This document shows, piece after piece, positions 34,021 to 42,048 of a stretch of DNA of 64,000 nucleotides (the first letter of the stretch is position 1; the number at the start of each line of letters is the position of its first letter). Under the pieces are notes generated by a model. It ran no database searches, was not told where the DNA came from, and saw nothing but the letters and a program-made list of their open reading frames with translations. Made by a program: the position numbers and the translations under genes. Source of the stretch: RHKX01 sp046330415 (GTDB lineage Bacteria > Actinomycetota > Thermoleophilia > Solirubrobacterales > 70-9); contig JAXLSW010000007.1 of the NCBI GenBank assembly GCA_046330415.1, forward strand, positions 124,001-188,000, given 5' to 3'.

Positions 34021-34440
34021 TTATCGAACCTCTTCTGACGAAGGAGCTTCTGGATGGTCGCGTAGATCGGTCGGGGAGGTGGCTCCTTCGACTCCCGCGG
34101 CGCCGCCGGCGTAGGGGCTCGCACCGGGGGCGGCGAGCCCGGCGGTGGGATAGGCCGCCGTGGCCGGGTCGTAGGGGGAGGCCCCTGTTCCGACGTATCC
34201 GGTCTCGGTGTCGGTGCGGGCGCCGCTGGAGCCCCGGTGGCCGAGGCCCGTAGACGATCCCGAGACCTGGGCCCCGAAGGGGTCGAAGCCCTGGCGGGAG
34301 AGGACCGAGCCCGTCTCGCCGGTGAAGGTGAGCAGATCGCGCCGACCGCCCCATCCCTCCCGCTGATGGTCGGAGAGGGCCAGCACCCCAGACCGCGCGG
34401 TGTGCCAGCACCGATCAGCATTGACGCCGACTCGATCCAT
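34021..34440 (-). pseudogene. RHS repeat-associated core remnant
   Basis: The minus-strand frame reads VLALSDHQ, RRDLLTFTGETGSVLSRQGF, DPFGAQVSGSSTGLGHRG, TDTETGYVGTGASPYDPATA, AYPTAG and SPYAGGA: the ordered motifs of the RHS core (DHQGSVRD, TGE, YDPFG, ETGY, YDPATGRF, NPYAY), with several conserved residues lost. The frame has no start of its own and the rest of a 1000+ residue RHS protein is missing. One frame over, after the SPYAGGA segment, a short tail RPIYATIQKLLRQKRFDK ends at 34017, 13 nt before the next gene. It is a decayed end of a polymorphic toxin gene. Confidence 0.7.
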
Positions 34441-34444
34441 CTTT

Positions 34445-34921
34445 CTAACCGGCTTTGGCCTCAAGGTAAGCCGCCTCCCGTTTGGCCACAGTCGCAAGGA
34501 GCCCCCCAGCTTGCCCCGCCGCCTCCCGAAGAGCGGGCAAAGCGCGACGGCATTCGAGAATGGATGCAAGTGTCTCCGCCGCGGCAATTCGCAAGTCCAC
34601 TGACACTCCTCTGTCCAAGAGCACTCTGATGAGGTAATCATCGAACCAAGGAGCGGCCGCGTCGGCCACCAGATCCCCGATGAAGATTGCAGCGTCCTCA
34701 TCTCCCATTAGTGACTTCAGAATTGGCATACCCATCCGCTTATGCATGGATGCCGCCACACCCGCCTCCACAACGCCAAGGTTCTTGTCATGCAATGCAC
34801 GGGCTATCGCAGCTCCCGCCCGAGGGTCGTCGTAATCGCGCAGCGCATTGACCGCCCGCGCACGCTCTGTCCAATCGGAAGAGTTGGCGAGGACGATCGT
34901 CTCTTGGAGCGCGTCAGACAT
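34445..34921 (-). CDS. HEAT-like repeat protein, candidate immunity protein
   Basis: 158 residues. Helical repeats: DWTERARAVNALRDYDDPRA, GAAIARALHDKNLGVVEAGV, APWFDDYLIRVLLDRGVSVD, LRIAAAETLASILECRRALP. These resemble HEAT/PBS-lyase repeats. No signal peptide. It begins 4 nt after the stop of a truncated RHS N-terminal fragment and ends 4 nt before the RHS core remnant, so it sits where immunity genes sit. Helical-repeat immunity proteins are known for polymorphic toxins; the link here is positional. Confidence 0.55.
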   Translation of the reverse strand: MSDALQETIVLANSSDWTERARAVNALRDYDDPRAGAAIARALHDKNLGVVEAGVAASMHKRMGMPILKSLMGDEDAAIFIGDLVADAAAPWFDDYLIRVLLDRGVSVDLRIAAAETLASILECRRALPALREAAGQAGGLLATVAKREAAYLEAKAG

Positions 34922-34925
34922 AGGG

Positions 34926-35162
34926 CTAGTAGCCGCTCGGCACCGTGTACGGAGAGCCCGATGCGGTCCAGGTTTGGTCTGAGCTTATGGTTGATGGCAG
35001 CGTTGTGGCCAGCGCACGTGGAGCGTCATCACCCATGCACCAGAACGTGACCAGGCAGCCCGCAAGCACCGTCAACCGCCCCCTGCCCGCACTTCGCCCC
35101 CGTCCCGCTCTCACTTCACTCCCCGTGTTCACCTGGCTGCAGGCAATCGGGTCAACGCGGGG
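34926..35162 (-). pseudogene. Truncated N-terminal fragment of an RHS/wall-associated protein
   Basis: The minus-strand frame ends TISSDQTWTASGSPYTVPSGY and stops at 34926. That phrase (xSSDTTWTxxGSPYVV) is how many actinobacterial RHS and wall-associated proteins begin after their signal peptide. Upstream in frame a hydrophobic segment LTVLAGCLVTFWCMG is a plausible degenerate export signal. The fragment stops where a full protein would continue for hundreds of residues. The upstream boundary given is approximate. It supports decay of an RHS gene at this place. Confidence 0.45.
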
Positions 35163-35250
35163 AGGGAAATGAGCGCGGGACGGACGGATGAAAAGGTCTC
35201 GGAGGGGAGACTGCTCAGCCACGAGTTGCGGCGGTGGGTGGGCCGGCGAG

Positions 35251-35898
35251 TCAGCGGAGCAAGCCAAGCGCGCCGAGCTCCTCGGCCGCCCAGCCGGATT
35301 GAAGCCCCGTTCCGGTGAAGGCCGTGTCGAAGGGATCTTCGGGAGGGCCTGCCTGCTCCATCAAAGCCACCGCCCTCATGGCATGACGACGAGCGGCTTG
35401 CTCGTCTCCCGCCGCGTGCAAGGCGCGGGCGAGGCGAGCGCAGAGGTTCGGCCAGTCCGGCGCGAGAGCAACCGCCTCTGAGAGAAGCTCCGCCTGTTCA
35501 ATTTGATCCGGCTCGTCTCCGCTCTGAATCGCCTGGGTGAACCTGATCTCGGCACGGAGCATGAGGGCTGCAGCGCAAGCTTGCTCGGGAGCCTCGACCT
35601 TCGCGAGGAGCACAAGCGCCCGCTCACAGGCCTGATCGCGAAGGTCGTGGTTGATCGCCCCGTAAGCCCACCACACGCTCGCCCACGATCGGTCCTCGCC
35701 AAGCTCGACGAGAGCAGCTGAGATCGCCATTGCCCGCTCCGGGTTGCGGGCAACCCGGAACTCAGTCACGTAAAGCGTCCCGATCAACTCGTAAACCGCC
35801 TGAAGGAACTTGGAGTCGCTGTACTTCATGGCCTCGCTCCCGACATCCTCTAACACGCCCTCGTCGGACGCAGTGGTGGTTGAGGCGCGTAAGGACAC
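35251..35898 (-). CDS. TPR-like helical repeat protein, unknown
   Basis: 215 residues from GTG 35898 (AAAGGAG 13 nt upstream); ATG 35829 is an alternative. Paired helices such as YVTEFRVARNPERAMAISAA, DQACERALVLLAKVEAPEQA and LCARLARALHAAGDEQAARR show a tetratricopeptide-like periodicity. No enzymatic motif. The gene follows the same strand as the small proteins on both sides. It may be another orphan immunity or scaffold protein of the RHS cluster. Confidence 0.55.
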   Translation of the reverse strand: MSLRASTTTASDEGVLEDVGSEAMKYSDSKFLQAVYELIGTLYVTEFRVARNPERAMAISAALVELGEDRSWASVWWAYGAINHDLRDQACERALVLLAKVEAPEQACAAALMLRAEIRFTQAIQSGDEPDQIEQAELLSEAVALAPDWPNLCARLARALHAAGDEQAARRHAMRAVALMEQAGPPEDPFDTAFTGTGLQSGWAAEELGALGLLR

Positions 35899-35936
35899 AC
35901 GGATTCAGGCTCCTTTCGCTCAGGTATTTCTCGAGT

Positions 35937-36122
35937 TCAATTGTCAGGTGCCAACTCAGCCAGCATCCTGCCTAGCCTTTCAGCATCCTCAAGGCCGAAG
36001 AAGACCTCGATGTCTCCGTCGTCCTGCAGCGACACTGACAATGCCACGACGTCATCCTCTTGGCGTACAGAGACGAAGCCACGTTGGCCAGATCCTTGGT
36101 CATCGAACTCGAATGTGCTCAT
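35937..36122 (-). CDS. Small beta-rich protein, unknown
   Basis: 61 residues from ATG 36122 behind GAAAGGACC. FVSVRQEDDVVALSVSLQDD, then GDIEVFFGLEDAERLGRMLA: three strands and a helix, acidic, a layout shared by several small immunity proteins and by the 80-residue protein at 33761. The longer frame upstream of 36122 lacks a credible start. Probably co-transcribed with the genes on both sides. Confidence 0.5.
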   Translation of the reverse strand: MSTFEFDDQGSGQRGFVSVRQEDDVVALSVSLQDDGDIEVFFGLEDAERLGRMLAELAPDN

Positions 36123-36234
36123 CGCAGGTCCTTTCGGCTTCTCAATAGCTTGCGAGCGATCGTTACAAGTGCGCACGGGTTGTAGAGGGCCGTTGACCAG
36201 GGCCGCAAGAGAACGAGGGGCTGGATACAAGCCG

Positions 36235-36696
36235 TCAGGCCGTCCCGACGAGCGCATCCATGAGCACATCGTCGCTGGTGACCACCCGCAGCGCGACTCC
36301 ATCACCGAGCCCGACCCTAGCGTCGGTACTCTCGACCCAACGGTTCAGGTCTCCCGAGACCTCGAAGTGCTCGATGTCTGTGGTCAACGCCGATCCTGGC
36401 GGCCGCGGCGATGTTGGCCTGCGTTCAAATAGCCACACTTCGTCGAATCCATTGAAGAGTTCCGCCCGGATCAGCTTCGCAAGTGCAACTCGATCAACTA
36501 GCACTTGCTGATCAACGACGGTGAAGCCCGGCGCTTGATCTACGCCCAAGGATGTGGAAGTGGCGGGCGTCGGTGAGCTATCCAAGACGGCCAGCAGCCC
36601 GTACTCCAGGTTGTCATCTCGCGCGAGCAAGACGGCTATGGCATCGGGTACGGACCGCGACTTGACTTCGGCCACTTTCAGTTCATTCGACGCCAT
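36235..36696 (-). CDS. Hypothetical protein in the immunity-like cluster
   Basis: 153 residues. Mixed alpha/beta: VPDAIAVLLARDDNLEYGLL, FTVVDQQVLVDRVALAKLIR, GFDEVWLFERRPTSPRPPGS and a final VALRVVTSDDVLMDALVGTA. The phrase FDEVWLFERRP recalls small immunity or SUKH-like proteins but does not match closely enough to name a family. The ATG follows immediately after the stop of the paralogous fragment at 36697-36795. Confidence 0.5.
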   Translation of the reverse strand: MASNELKVAEVKSRSVPDAIAVLLARDDNLEYGLLAVLDSSPTPATSTSLGVDQAPGFTVVDQQVLVDRVALAKLIRAELFNGFDEVWLFERRPTSPRPPGSALTTDIEHFEVSGDLNRWVESTDARVGLGDGVALRVVTSDDVLMDALVGTA

Positions 36697-36795
36697 CTAG
36701 TCAGAAAATCCTCCGAAGAGCCGCTGGAGGGCTGACTCGTCAAGAGACTCAGCGTCGCTTGGCGAGGAGGATCGTCTGTTGGCCTCCGCGGACAT
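36697..36795 (-). pseudogene. Fragment of a paralogue of the 33761 gene (C-terminus only)
   Basis: ATG 36795 opens 32 codons ending SLDESALQRLFGGFSD, stop TAG at 36697. The last 14 residues match the end of the protein at 33761 (SDESALQRLFAEFSD) except for two positions, while the N-terminal domain is gone and an in-frame TAG lies just upstream. It is a leftover of a duplicated small gene. Confidence 0.55.
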
Positions 36796-37033
36796 GCGCT
36801 AGCTGAGATCGACCTGCGGGTTGAGAAGCGTCACGAGAGGGACCATGCCGTACCGGCCGAGAAGATGCGTGACCCCAGGCGACATCGATCTGCTGCGTTC
36901 AAACCCTCGACCAAGGAATACTGGCGTCCGAACATGAGCCACCCTGCGCAGGAAGACCCTCACTGGGACCACGGAGATCCAAACGGCGAGCTCTGGCGCG
37001 CGTACCCAACCGGCCGCCAATAAGGACGCGACT

Positions 37034-37651
37034 ATGGTCTCGACCTCGGCTTCTAACGCGGCGCGGCTCGATTGCGCCGCCGCATTTGCCCTTAGCGAGG
37101 AATTCAATCGCAATGCCTTGCGATTGAGCAGCCGGGAACTGCTTCACAACGATCTGGCTCTGCTGCGGGGCGAGGTGCAACCATCGGAACCGATCGAGTT
37201 TGTTCGCGATGAGGGAAGCGACGCTCGCGATTGGGTCGGCACCACATACGCAACACTGCAGTTGGTTTCCCCAAAGTTCCTCCGGCTGCTTGACGAGCAC
37301 GGATTCACAGGCTGGACAACTTTCCCCGTGGAGCTGGCGCTGGACATAAGCCAAGCCCTTGAGGGCTACAGAGGGCTGGCGATTACAGGACGGTGCGGGC
37401 GGATCGAGGAGGAGATGAGCGAGCGGATTACTCTCCCGCCGCCGGTGCCACAGGGCCATTCACGGCCCGGCCTACGGGGGCTCTGCTTCGAGCCCGACAG
37501 CTGGGACGGCAGCGACTTGTTCATGCCGGAAGACAGTGCCTGGGTGCTTGCCACCGAGCAGGTCATCGGAGCGCTCAAGTACGCCGGCATCGTGGGCGTG
37601 GTGTACCGCCGCCGCTCCGAGATCGAATTGCCGGTCCTCGGCGGCAAGTAG
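37034..37651 (+). CDS. Imm11/DUF1629-like immunity-type protein
   Basis: 205 residues, on the plus strand against its neighbours. TTYATLQLVSPKFLRLLDEH, then GFTGWTTFPVELALD and YRGLAITGRCGRIE, then SDLFMPEDSAWVLATEQVIG and ALKYAGIVGVVYRR give the order of strands and the terminal recognition helix seen in Imm11/DUF1629-like immunity proteins (conserved pattern: no alteration of a gated VSP...L...G..G..FFPV). Only ATG 37034 is available as start. With no RHS toxin beside it, it would be an orphan immunity gene. Confidence 0.55.
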   Translation: MVSTSASNAARLDCAAAFALSEEFNRNALRLSSRELLHNDLALLRGEVQPSEPIEFVRDEGSDARDWVGTTYATLQLVSPKFLRLLDEHGFTGWTTFPVELALDISQALEGYRGLAITGRCGRIEEEMSERITLPPPVPQGHSRPGLRGLCFEPDSWDGSDLFMPEDSAWVLATEQVIGALKYAGIVGVVYRRRSEIELPVLGGK

Positions 37652-38013
37652 CCCGTGTCCGGTTGAGCGTCGGCGACCGCATCTATTGCGTCGCTGCGGG
37701 CAGGATGAGTCCGAGGACGTAGTGCGGATTCTCCGCCAGCCTCCGGGGTATCCACGGAATTGGTGTACTCGCCGATCTCCCGCTGATCCGCCTCCCTGCG
37801 CTCAGGTCTGCTCACGACCGGTGGAGGACCCTTGAGGAGGCTACCGTTGCGGTTCTCGCTCGTGCGTTCGACGATCAGGCGTTTCTGATCTCCGCAGTTC
37901 GGGGGCGTCCAGATCCGTTCGGATAGAGCTTTGCGGCGTCTGCTGGCCATCCGGGTGGTCACCGTCGGCTCGGATATCGTCACCGGCTACCCGACGAACC
38001 TCCCGAGGAACCC
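37652..38013. other. 362-nt gap with no supported gene
   Basis: No frame here looks like a real protein on either strand, and no tRNA, terminator or insertion-sequence end stands out. It lies inside the low-coding accessory stretch and may hold unrecognisable gene remains. Confidence 0.4.
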
Positions 38014-38301
38014 GTGAACTCGCTCTCGAACGAGTACTACGAGCAGCTGGAGGCTCGCTTGGTCAAGCTCATTCCACAAGTTCGCCACCTGGCTAGCTCC
38101 GAGGATGCCCACTGGTACGAGGAGTTCGTCAGAGCCGGTGAGTACGGACTCGCCGTGGAGACTGCAGCAGCGGCGCTGGATGCCTCGATGCCGACGGACC
38201 CGCTAACGGCGCTTAGCTCACTCCTGCTCGCCGAGGCACGCACGTTGGAGCTCGACTTGGAGCTTCTGCAGAAGCTTGAGGAGCTGTCAGGCACTACCTA
38301 G
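38014..38301 (+). CDS. MafI-like immunity protein
   Basis: 95 residues from GTG 38014, with GAGGAA just upstream. The helical pattern YYEQLEARLVKLIPQVRHLA, then EEFVRAGEYGLAVETAAAAL and LELLQKLEEL matches small MafI-type immunity proteins, in which a xxGEYGLALE helix is characteristic. MafI neutralises Maf/polymorphic toxins in other bacteria. No toxin gene is next to it here. This marks the right edge of the accessory cluster. Confidence 0.65.
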   Translation: MNSLSNEYYEQLEARLVKLIPQVRHLASSEDAHWYEEFVRAGEYGLAVETAAAALDASMPTDPLTALSSLLLAEARTLELDLELLQKLEELSGTT

Positions 38302-38387
38302 TCCGGCTGCCCCGCCCTTCGGTTTCTTCTGTGGCTGAGGAGGATCCAAGCGCTCCCGAAATCGTCCGGTAGACGCCTTCGAAGCCC

Positions 38388-39551
38388 CTACAACCCGTAC
38401 GTCTTCGCGACGATCTCCCGCTGGATCTCGTTCGTCCCGCCGTAGATCGACATCACGAGGGAGGTGCGGACGTGGCGCTCCATGTCGTACTCGGAGGCGT
38501 AGCCGTAGCCGCCCATCATCTGCATGCCCTCCAGCGAGCAGCGCTTGACGAGCTCGGTCGCCTTGAGCTTCGCCATCGAGGCCTCGCGGGGGAGCATCTG
38601 GGAGGGGTCGGCGTCGACCTTGCGGGCGACGTCGTAGACGAGTAGGCGGGTGCATTCGAGCTCGGTGGCGAGGTCGGCGATCCGGTGCTTGAGCGTCTGG
38701 AAGGTGCCGATCGGACGCCCGAACTGCTTGCGCTCCTTGATGTAGTCGAGGACGTCGTCGAAGGCGCGCTGGGCGAGGCCGAGGGCGCCGGCGGCGAGGA
38801 TCAGGCGCTCGACGTTGAGGCCGGCCATGAGCTGCATCCAGCCACCGCCCTCGGTGCCGAGCAGGCGGTCGGCGGGGACGGCGCAGTCGGTGAGGAAGAC
38901 GTCGTTGACCTCCTTGCCGCCCATCGTCTGGATGCCGTTGATCTCGACCCCGTCGGCGTCGGTCGGCACCGAGACCATGGTCAGACCCTCGTGCTTGGAG
39001 CCGGATGCGTCGGAGCGGCCGATGACGAGGATGTGGTCTGCGATGTGGGCGGCGCTGATCCAGGTCTTCTGGCCGTTGAGCACGTAGCTGCCGTTCTGGC
39101 GCTCGACCTTGCACTTGAGGTTGCCGACGTCGGATCCCGCCTCGGGCTCGGACATCGCGATCGCCTCGACGCGGCCGTCACAGATCCCGCGCAGCATCTC
39201 CTGCTTCTGCTCCTCGGTGCCGAAGCGCTCGTAGGCGCCGGCGACGATCAGGGAGACGCCGTATCCGGCGATCGGGAGCTGTCCGCGCGCGGTCTCCTCG
39301 AGGAAGATGCAGGCGTCGACCATCCCCTGCCCGGCTCCGCCGTACTCCTCGTCGATGGAGACCCCGAGCCAGCCCAGCTTCGCGAGCTTCTCGTAGATCT
39401 CCTGGTTGTGGAGCTCGGCGTAGTTGTCGGTGAGCTTCTCGCGCTGCTCGGCCGTGCCCGCCTCGCGCTGGGCGAAGTCGCGGATCGCCTCGCGGAAGTC
39501 GAGCTGCTCGTCGGTGAGGCCGTTGGTGGAGGTGGCGTTGATGGTGCTCAT
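38388..39551 (-). CDS. Acyl-CoA dehydrogenase
   Basis: 387 residues. FAD and substrate contacts in AIAMSEPEAGSDVGNLKCKV and KTWISAAHIADHILVIGR; C-terminal helix bundle with RKQFGRPIGTFQTLKHRIAD and the closing YGGTNEIQREIVAKTYGL. It introduces a 2,3 double bond into an acyl-CoA and passes electrons to ETF. GAGGAG precedes the ATG. It is the last gene of a TetR-thiolase-P450 operon, which suggests a branched or steroid-side-chain acyl-CoA as substrate, though only by context. Confidence 0.94.
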   Translation of the reverse strand: MSTINATSTNGLTDEQLDFREAIRDFAQREAGTAEQREKLTDNYAELHNQEIYEKLAKLGWLGVSIDEEYGGAGQGMVDACIFLEETARGQLPIAGYGVSLIVAGAYERFGTEEQKQEMLRGICDGRVEAIAMSEPEAGSDVGNLKCKVERQNGSYVLNGQKTWISAAHIADHILVIGRSDASGSKHEGLTMVSVPTDADGVEINGIQTMGGKEVNDVFLTDCAVPADRLLGTEGGGWMQLMAGLNVERLILAAGALGLAQRAFDDVLDYIKERKQFGRPIGTFQTLKHRIADLATELECTRLLVYDVARKVDADPSQMLPREASMAKLKATELVKRCSLEGMQMMGGYGYASEYDMERHVRTSLVMSIYGGTNEIQREIVAKTYGL

Positions 39552-39603
39552 GCGGTGGGGCTCTCCTCTTGGTAGCTGGGGTCAGGCGTCACAGATCTGT
39601 GAC

Positions 39604-40824
39604 TTAAAGGGTCTGACCCCTCTTGAACTGGATCGGAAGTGAGGTCAGCACGCTCGCCCAGTTGGAGCGCACGCGCTGGGGCTCGCCGGCGAGGCGGATG
39701 TCTCCCCACCGGCCCAGGATCTCCTCGAAGGCGACGCGGAGCTCGAGCCGCGCGAGGCCGGCGCCGAGGCAGAAGTGGCGGCCGCCGCCGCCGAAGGCCA
39801 TGTGCTTGGCGTCGTCGCGGGTGATGTCGAAGCGCTGGGGGTCGTCGTTGACCTCAGGGTCGCGCGAGCCCGCCGGGTACCAGATCATCACCTTCTCGCC
39901 CTTGTGGACCGGGCAGCCGGAGACCTCGGTGTCCTCCTTGGCGGTCCGGCAGAAGTAGTTGACGACCGAGGTCCAGCGGAGGATCTCCTCGACCGCGGCG
40001 GGGATCCGCTCGGGCTCGTCGCGCAGCAGCTCGAGCTGATCGGGATGCTCGAGGAGGGCGAGCATGCCGCCGCTCATCGTGTTGCGGGTGGTGTCGTTGC
40101 CGGCGAAGACGAGCAGCGCGAAGAAGACGAGGATCTCGATCTCGGTCAGGCTCTCGCCGTCGACCTCGGCGGCGACCAGCGTCGTCACCAGGCTCTCGGC
40201 TCCCTCGTCGCGCTGGCGGGTGATCTGATCGAGCAGGTAGGGAGCCATCTCGGTGATCACGTCCAGCGCGGCCTCGGGCTCGGTGCTCCGCTGACCCGCT
40301 TCGATCCGCGCGACCCACTCCTCGAGCCGCGGCAGGTCCTCCTCCGGCAGCCCCATGAGGCGGGCGAGGATGCGCAGCGGGATCGGAACCGCGACGTCGG
40401 CCGCGAAGTCGCAGGAGCCGCCCTCGCTGTTGCCCGACCCCGTCGCCTCGTCGAGCACCGCGGTGACGATCTCCCTGATCATCGGCTCGAGCTTGCTGAC
40501 CGAGTTCGGGACGAACGCCGTCTGCAGGATCTTCCGGTACTTCGTGTGCTGCGGCGGGTCCATGTACAGCAGCAGGTTGCGGGCGAGATCAAGCGGCTCG
40601 ACCTGATCGGGGTGGGGGAAGATCCCGCCCTCCCAGGAGCTCCACGTCCCCGGGTCCTTGCTGATGGACTCGATGTCCGCGTAGGAGCAGACGGAGACGA
40701 GCCGCGTCCCCGTCGGGCCGTGGCCGGACTCGGCCGGGCCGCCCTCGCGGAGCTCGTCGAGGAGCTCGAAGGGCGGCCCGGCGGCGAACCGGTCCGGGTC
40801 CAGTAGATCGGCCGCGGAGCCCAC
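39604..40824 (-). CDS. Cytochrome P450 (CYP125/142/124-like)
   Basis: 406 residues from GTG 40824. MDPPQHTKYRKILQTAFVPN (B' region), I-helix FAGNDTTRNTMSGGMLAL (about 243), ExxR helix AVEEILRWTSVVNYFCRTA and heme loop FGGGGRHFCLGAGLARLEL (Cys near 355). The WTSVVNYFCRTA and GGGGRHFCLGAGLARLE forms are typical of the mycobacterial steroid/branched-chain-lipid terminal hydroxylases CYP124/125/142. The stop codon lies inside a 16-bp dispersed repeat that encodes the last five residues. Its gene is 9 nt after the thiolase. Confidence 0.9.
   Translation of the reverse strand: MGSAADLLDPDRFAAGPPFELLDELREGGPAESGHGPTGTRLVSVCSYADIESISKDPGTWSSWEGGIFPHPDQVEPLDLARNLLLYMDPPQHTKYRKILQTAFVPNSVSKLEPMIREIVTAVLDEATGSGNSEGGSCDFAADVAVPIPLRILARLMGLPEEDLPRLEEWVARIEAGQRSTEPEAALDVITEMAPYLLDQITRQRDEGAESLVTTLVAAEVDGESLTEIEILVFFALLVFAGNDTTRNTMSGGMLALLEHPDQLELLRDEPERIPAAVEEILRWTSVVNYFCRTAKEDTEVSGCPVHKGEKVMIWYPAGSRDPEVNDDPQRFDITRDDAKHMAFGGGGRHFCLGAGLARLELRVAFEEILGRWGDIRLAGEPQRVRSNWASVLTSLPIQFKRGQTL
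39606..39621 (+). repeat. 16-bp dispersed palindromic repeat (identical to 28123-28138)
   Basis: AAAGGGTCTGACCCCT on the plus strand. It overlaps the P450 stop codon: on the minus strand it supplies RGQTL and the TAA. The same word occurs in inverse orientation at 28123-28138. Confidence 0.6.
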
Positions 40825-40833
40825 CGGTGTGAC

Positions 40834-42048
40834 CTACGCCGTCGCCTTGGACTTCTCGGCGGGCACATAGACGGAGACGACGGCCGCGCCGCCGAGCCCG
40901 ATGTTGTGCTGCAGGGCGACCTCGGCGCCGGTGACCTGGCGCTTGTCGGCCGTGCCGCGCAGCTGCCAGGTGAGCTCGCTGCACTGGGCGAGGCCGGTGG
41001 CTCCCAGCGGATGGCCCTTCGAGATCAGACCGCCCGAGGGGTTGACGACGGGGCCGTCGCCGCCGTAGGTCGTCGCCTCCTTCTCGACCAGCAGGTGCCC
41101 CTCGCCCTCCTCGGCGAAGCCGAGCGCCTCGTAGGTGATCAGCTCGTTGGCGCTGAAGCAGTCGTGGAGCTCGCAGACGTCGACCTGATCGGCGGTGATC
41201 CCCGCCTCCTCGTATGCCTGGCGCGCGGCCTCCTTCGACATGTCGGAGCCGACGATCGTCATGCAGTCGGCGTTCTCGTCGAACGTCGAGGACAGGTCGG
41301 TGACCATCGCCTGGCCGGCGATCTCGACCGCCTGGTCCCAGAGGTCGTGCTCGTCGACGTACTTCTCGGAGGCGACGATCACGCAGGCCGCGCCGTCGGA
41401 GGTGGGCGAGCACTGGAGCTTGGTCAGGGGCTCGTGGATCATCCGGGCCTCCTTGATCTCGTCCAGCGTGTACTCGTCCTGGAACTGCGCGTAGGGGTTG
41501 TTGACCGAGTGCTTGTGGTTCTTCCACCCGATCCACGCGAAGTGCTCGGGCTTGGAGCCGTACTTGTCCATGTGGTCGCGGCCCGCGTTGCCGAACATCT
41601 GCGGCGCGAACGGCGACTGCTCCGGCTCGCGCTCCTCGAACATGCGCTTCATGTGGTTGTCGAGCGCGGGAGTGCGGTCGTCGTACTTCATCCCGAGCGA
41701 CCCCTTCTCCATCTTCTCGAAGCCGACGGCGAGGGCGCAGTCGACGAGCCCGCCCTTGACCGCCTGCCGCGCCAGGTACAGCGCCGAGGAGCCTGTCGAG
41801 CAGTTGTTGTTGACGTTGACGACCGGGATGCCCGTGAGCCCGAGCGCGTAGAGCGCGCGCTGGCCGTAGGTGGAGTCGCCGTAGCAGTAGCCGGCGTAGG
41901 CCTGCTCGACGTCCTCGTAGGGGATGCCGGCGTCGGCGAGGGCCTTCTCGCCGGCCTCCTTCGCCCAGTCGGGGTAGTCGCCCTCCTTGGTGCCGGGCTT
42001 GTCGAACTTGGTCATGCCGACGCCGATCACGAACGTCCTGTTGCTCAT
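40834..42048 (-). CDS. Thiolase-family protein (SCP-x/lipid-transfer-protein type)
   Basis: 404 residues from ATG 42048, with AGGAG upstream; longer frames have no better start. VNVNNNCSTGSSALYLARQA (nucleophilic Cys near 83), CELHDCFSANELITYEALGF, and GGLISKGHPLGATGLAQCSE are the three active-site loops of the lipid-transfer-protein thiolases, in which HDCF replaces the usual NEAFA. Such enzymes (mycobacterial Ltp2-like) cleave retro-aldol or thiolytic products in steroid side-chain breakdown. It overlaps the TetR stop by 4 nt. Confidence 0.92.
   Translation of the reverse strand: MSNRTFVIGVGMTKFDKPGTKEGDYPDWAKEAGEKALADAGIPYEDVEQAYAGYCYGDSTYGQRALYALGLTGIPVVNVNNNCSTGSSALYLARQAVKGGLVDCALAVGFEKMEKGSLGMKYDDRTPALDNHMKRMFEEREPEQSPFAPQMFGNAGRDHMDKYGSKPEHFAWIGWKNHKHSVNNPYAQFQDEYTLDEIKEARMIHEPLTKLQCSPTSDGAACVIVASEKYVDEHDLWDQAVEIAGQAMVTDLSSTFDENADCMTIVGSDMSKEAARQAYEEAGITADQVDVCELHDCFSANELITYEALGFAEEGEGHLLVEKEATTYGGDGPVVNPSGGLISKGHPLGATGLAQCSELTWQLRGTADKRQVTGAEVALQHNIGLGGAAVVSVYVPAEKSKATA

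Noticed and set aside
36799..37113. 104-codon minus-strand frame between the small cluster genes
   Set aside because: It overlaps the start of the Imm11-like gene, has no ribosome site and shows no family resemblance.
37366..37983. Minus-strand frame across the 362-nt gap, considered as a transposase remnant
   Set aside because: No DDE, HTH or tyrosine-recombinase motif can be seen, and half of it is antisense to the Imm11-like gene.
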